A stretch of DNA of 64,000 nucleotides, taken from contig NC_079386.1 in the NCBI RefSeq assembly GCF_021018895.1, positions 18,142,052 to 18,206,051 of the forward strand. Direction: 5' to 3'. This document shows, in pieces, positions 59,971 through 64,000 of this stretch (the stretch's first letter is position 1; each line of letters begins with the position of its first letter). Under the pieces are notes generated by a model, which was not told the DNA's origin, ran no database searches, and saw nothing but the letters and a program-made list of their open reading frames with translations. This DNA is from Seriola aureovittata (taxonomy: Eukaryota > Chordata > Actinopteri > Carangiformes > Carangidae). The position numbers were made by a program, and so were the translations under genes.

Positions 59971-60746
59971 TTTTATGTAGCACTTTCATCAGGTCAACGT
60001 GAACATGGTAAACATTATACCTGCTTAACATCAGTATGTATTTTTGTGTGTTGCAGTGTGCTTAAGTCAGAACTCTGTTTTTATTTGGTCGTGTTTGATT
60101 TAATTTAATGAATCAAACATGACACTAACCCTCTAATAACATACACACTAAGATCATTATGAAGCGCTCTATGTTCTGTACACACAGTCGTCATGATACT
60201 ATTTGAATAAACACCTGTCTGTGTTTACAGATCATTTGAATCCTGTCAAACATTGTGCACTGATGAAATGAGGCACAGCTAATGGTTATGGAAATATGTA
60301 AATACTGCGTCTGTAAAAATCAATGCTCTGTTTGAATAAAATGCTCAATCTTGAAATAAAACTGCAGCCTGATGTCATTTTTAAAACAATTACTCAATTT
60401 CCCAACTGTTTCTCTGATTATTTTGCTTTGAGTAAAGTCATTTTTATTTTCATTGTTAAAAAAAAGACAGCGAAGCAACTCCACGAGCAACAAAGTCAGA
60501 AAAACAAAAATAGTACTAATAATAAATAGATACAATAAATAGCTAAAATAGTATCAGTCATCCTGGTGCTACTTGTTTGGATCAACTGTAGATCTGATAA
60601 ATGTTGCTTTTGCGTTTCATAAACTAAAGAATTATGTCACAGTGACGCTACAGAGTCTCACAAAATCCTGTATTTGTGTTGCGTCATGCAAAACAGGCCA
60701 CAGTCCTGCCGCCGTCTGTCACTCGGACACATCAGCGTCGTTGTGT

Positions 60747-60792
60747 ATGGGCAGTTCGGAGACACTGGAGAAGGACAAACTCTATTGACGAG
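60747..60792 (+). promoter_or_regulatory. GPCR-5 leader exon with short upstream ORF
   Basis: The exon ends at 60792 before GTGGGT and aligns in its last 19 bases with exon 1 of GPCR-2/4 (GAC...TTGACGAG against GACGAGCAGCTGCTGACGAG). Here the frame from the ATG at 60747 closes after 13 codons (TGA at 60786-60788). What is coding N-terminus in GPCR-2/4 is thus an upstream ORF in GPCR-5. Confidence 0.5.
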
Positions 60793-61499
60793 GTGGGTGT
60801 TCTTTAAAAACGTATCAAACTGATTTAATGCCTCTTCTTCCGCTAATAGTTGGTCCTTGTTTTTTTCACTGTTGTCATTGGCTCATAGAAACTCATCAAT
60901 TCTCCAACTGTTTACTGGTCAAAAGTTTTAAAACTCCCCCAGTTTTCATGTTTTTATTGAAGTTTCACAATTAGGTTCAAGTCCAGTGAACAGCCTTAAA
61001 TAATGTTCATATTTTGTGCTTTTGAACGTCACCACACAAGATACAGAATAGCAAGTGCACAGAAAGTAGACATAGTATTCAATACCTGTACAATCTGATG
61101 TAATAACCTGTGTTCTTATCATTTTAAAATATTATTCAGGAAGTGTCCATTGGTTGATTTAACCATCAGTACCTTGTGATATTTCCTTGAAAAAAGGTTT
61201 GAAATGTTTTAAGATGCAAATCACCATGTTCCTGTAAATACGAATGCATTTGTTTTTTGGCATGCTGTATTAGCATAGCGTAGCATGTTGATATTATCTT
61301 AACCTCAGTGGTCTATACCTTTAAAATACTACCTAGCTTGGTAGGTGTCACTGGGGAAAAATATATTTCTACACACTGAACAGCAGCTTGTGGCCTGAAT
61401 TAATCTCAAGTTCAACAAGTGCTGGGTTTGCAGATATGTTCCTCCAGGATTAGTTTCAGGTCACATCCCTTTTTATCCAGAGTCATATAAAATATGAAC

Positions 61500-61860
61500 C
61501 ATTTGAGTGAAATTTTGTCATAATTGCTGTGTGAAGTCTTGAGTCATGGCTATACAATGTTTTGTGAGGTCACCATGACCTTGACCTTTGACCTTTAACA
61601 TTTAGTACAAGGTCAAATCGATTATATTTTGGTGGACAAAGGTCGTAGTTCAAGGTCAGACTGATATCACATACTTGTAAATGCACAGGAACGCCCCAGA
61701 TATCGCATTCACGAGGCCATAACCGTGTTTTGTCTCCACGACTTTGACCTTTGACCACCAAAGTCTAACCAGGTCATCCCTGAGACCAAGTGAATGTTTC
61801 TGCTAAATTTGAAGAAGTTCCATCAAGGCGTTACTGAATTATCTTGTCCATGAGAATAGA
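61500..61860. repeat. Teleost interspersed repeat ('tgaccttgacctttgacc' family)
   Basis: It contains 'ttgctgtgtgaagtcttgag', 'tgaccttgacctttgacctt' and 'aaatttgaagaagttccatc'. It lies in the GPCR-5 intron. Confidence 0.6.
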
Positions 61861-62027
61861 ACGAACGGACAGAAAACCTGAAGACAATATGTCGCCGGCA
61901 CGGACGAATAAAAACATGGACTTACCTTTATATAATATGGGACCTAAACTCTCTCTCTCTCTCTTGCCCCTCTCTTTCCCTGCACCTCCTGTCTTCTGAT
62001 TTCTTTTTGCACCTACCTTCAGTAAAC

Positions 62028-62909
62028 ATGTCAGTTAACTCCTCTTCCGCCTCCAACTCTTTCCACCACATGTTGTCCCATTGCTCCAACTCCACAGTTA
62101 CCACCACTCACATAATCTTTGCAGTCACTGCTGTGAGAACCATCATCCTCCTCCCTCTCTCCACCCTCGTCCTCTACCTGGGTCAACAACGATGGCGGCA
62201 GCAGCGCCCCTTTAAAACAACCAGCAACTCTGACTTCCTCACCTACCACATGGCTGCCATGGAGCTGGTCTGGGTTTTGGCAAACCTCTGCTTATTCTGC
62301 AGCGTATCTGATTTCACAGAGATGACAATAGTAGGAATGTACACCTCTGCAGTAATTCTCTATGGAGAGGTCTTGTTCCACCTCCTGACCTGTGTGGACC
62401 GCTACCTGGCTGTTGTTCATCCCATCATGTATCTGCGGCAGAGAAACGCTCGTGGGTTGAAGATCAGAAACATCAGTGTTGAGTGTGTGTGGCTGCTGAG
62501 CTTTGGATTTTTAGGTTTAGCATTTCTGTGCATGCCTACCGATGCCACCGTCCCGTTTTTCTGCATTTTGGTTGTCTCCTTAATAGCCATAATTTTCTGC
62601 AGCCTTTCTGTTCTCTACGTTCTGATTCGCCCAGGGCCAGGGGAAAGAGGCGGGGACAAGGAGCAGATTGACCAATCAAAGCAGAGGGCTTTCCACACCA
62701 TCATAGCCATAATGGGAGTGTTGACCTTGTGGTTGGGAGGGCTCCTTGTCTTTGTTGCTCTAGACGCTTCACCGCTGCTCGGCGAAAGTGTTGGTTGTGT
62801 GTTGGTGTCGTGTACAGGCTGGTTTAACCTGCCCACCTGTGTGGTGTTACCTCTGCTGTATCTGCACAGGGCAGGAAAACGGTCATGCCGCTCTTATCAA
62901 AGTGAGTAA
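62028..62909 (+). CDS. GPCR-5: 7TM receptor, same subfamily as GPCR-1
   Basis: The single coding exon has 293 codons and starts MSVNSSSASNS. The earlier in-frame ATG at 62007 lies upstream of the splice acceptor at 62021 and is not in the mRNA. Helix 3 ends CVDRYLAVVHP. Loop 3 is RPGPGERGGDKEQ, and helix 7 has LPTCVVLPLLYLHRAGK in place of NPxxY. It is closest to GPCR-1 around helices 1-2 (ILLPLSTLVLYLG). Intact. Ligand unknown. Confidence 0.8.
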   Translation: MSVNSSSASNSFHHMLSHCSNSTVTTTHIIFAVTAVRTIILLPLSTLVLYLGQQRWRQQRPFKTTSNSDFLTYHMAAMELVWVLANLCLFCSVSDFTEMTIVGMYTSAVILYGEVLFHLLTCVDRYLAVVHPIMYLRQRNARGLKIRNISVECVWLLSFGFLGLAFLCMPTDATVPFFCILVVSLIAIIFCSLSVLYVLIRPGPGERGGDKEQIDQSKQRAFHTIIAIMGVLTLWLGGLLVFVALDASPLLGESVGCVLVSCTGWFNLPTCVVLPLLYLHRAGKRSCRSYQSE

Positions 62910-64000
62910 AGACCAGGATTCAAGTCTAATTTAATTGAATGGCTGTATCTGCAGAAGTTTTTGAGTCCTTTGTTTAAAATCCTAATAAGAAATAATGTTA
63001 CTAAAGTCGAATCGATTCATCCTTGAGTCCAAGTGAATGCTTATCCCAAATTGGAAGAAATTCCCTCAAGACGTAACTGATATATATAAGAAATCTGGAG
63101 AATAGGCAATCAATGAACGTTGAACATAATCTTACATCTGATTTGGCAGAAATTCCAAAATGAGTCTGTGGCGACCACTGAAGCGTTAAAATGAGCTTTA
63201 ATACTTAGACTTTCTGCCAAGGTTAAGATGTGGTAAGGTATATTGTATATAGTAGGATTTTTATATCACCTACAGTAATACAGTTGTAAAGTTGCCTGAC
63301 AATACATATTTCTACAGCTGGAAATTATTCACTCAGTTAATTCATCAGTTCAAATTATTAACAACTGTGTCAGAAAAAGATTTATACAATTGTTCTTTAA
63401 AAAAAAAAGTGAAAAAGGGTTTAAGAAACTGATTTTAATTCTGATATTCACGTTTCCATAGAATTTCTAGGATATTTACATTTGCTGTGGTGTATTGTGT
63501 ATTTGCCTTAGTGCATACTTCATGGTTACTAGGGCGCAGTAGCAGTTCACAGTTGTGGCATCAGTAATGTTAGGCAGCAGTAGCACTAGAGACACATAAT
63601 CTAATGTGTCTGGTCGTAATGGCCGATCAGGAAGGAAGGTAGCCGAGTGTAGACAACATTGTTTTAAATGGGTTAATCATATTCATTGTATATGTATTGT
63701 AGGATCAATGTATTCAAATGATAGAATAAATATCATAACAACACTTTCATTTGTAAATGTGTGTGTTAAAATTAGTTTCAATGTTCGATGTTCATCATTT
63801 CCTTCTCAGACTCGACTCCACTGTTCAAAGCGTTGAGTTATTTAGCTAAATAATTTACGTATAATTAAAACATTGTTGGGGGAAAAGACCTTTATTCATG
63901 CTTCATTTTGAAAATGTAGAAATGTAAAAGGATCCATGTTGCCTTCTGAAACTTTGTGCACTTGCATTGAAATGTATTTGGATATTTGTAAGGAGGCATC
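62910..64000. other. 3' flank of GPCR-5, no further gene
   Basis: AT-rich sequence with a short piece of the 'aaattggaagaaattccctc' repeat near 63045. No exon is recognised. Confidence 0.5.

Larger units (their letters stand above)
57942..60310. repeat. Duplicated segment carrying GPCR-4, paralogous to 51405-53470
   Basis: Exon 1, the intron and the first half of the coding exon are almost identical to the GPCR-2 segment, which indicates a recent duplication. The copies differ by small deletions in the coding exon and by repeat expansion in the 3' flank. Confidence 0.75.

Noticed and set aside
62007..62027. Upstream ATG of GPCR-5 (MHLPSVN...)
   Set aside because: It lies before the splice acceptor at 62021-62022. 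The conserved MSVNSS start fits the paralogues.

Overview
The window is vertebrate nuclear DNA, most likely from a percomorph teleost fish. The coding exons are short, separated by GT-AG introns, and mostly join in phase 1, as is usual for immunoglobulin-superfamily (IgSF) genes. The gene families are Fc-receptor-like proteins with the teleost [15 protein letters not shown] second Ig domain, butyrophilin-like (BTN-like) proteins, fish-type secreted L-amino-acid oxidases (LAAO) and a small 7TM receptor family. Interspersed repeats of the kind common in percomorph genomes are also present. There are no operons, ribosome binding sites or CRISPR arrays. All gene models were built by hand from splice sites, reading phase and paralogue comparison; none has transcript support here.

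Layout. (1) 1-22 kb holds alternating IgSF genes: FCRL-A (+, 1.6-4.3 kb), BTNL-1 (-, 5.9-9.0 kb), FCRL-B (+, 10.8-16.8 kb) and BTNL-2 (-, 17.9-20.3 kb). Relics sit between them: a BTN-like IgC fragment at 1.1 kb, a BTN-like coiled-coil tail at 5.15 kb and a start-less FCRL exon 1 at 22.0 kb. The pattern suggests repeated duplication of a head-to-head BTNL(-)/FCRL(+) pair. (2) 22.58-36.3 kb is a tandem duplication of a unit of about 7.23 kb. Each copy carries one inhibitory-type FCRL gene (FCRL-C at 24.0-27.0 kb, FCRL-D at 31.3-34.8 kb) and ends with an LAAO promoter plus first exon. The first copy of that promoter is an orphan; the second drives LAAO-1. (3) 36.1-47.4 kb holds two complete LAAO genes, LAAO-1 and LAAO-2, with 524 and 527 codons. 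Their last exons are almost identical although the upstream exons have diverged. (4) 48-63 kb is a cluster of five related 7TM receptor genes: GPCR-1 (-), GPCR-2 (+, broken), GPCR-3 (-), GPCR-4 (+, frameshifted) and GPCR-5 (+).

How the genes may work together (inference). FCRL-A has a short tail and an arginine inside its transmembrane helix, which suits pairing with an ITAM adaptor. FCRL-B, -C and -D have tyrosine-based tails (ITSM- or ITIM-like). This looks like a paired activating/inhibitory receptor set. The BTNL proteins have the V-C ectodomain of butyrophilins but end in a cytoplasmic coiled coil instead of a B30.2 domain. LAAO makes hydrogen peroxide and is an antibacterial effector in fish. 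The cluster therefore joins immune receptors to an oxidase effector, and shows repeated gene duplication, exon loss and probable gene conversion. The 7TM receptors have no ligand I can assign.
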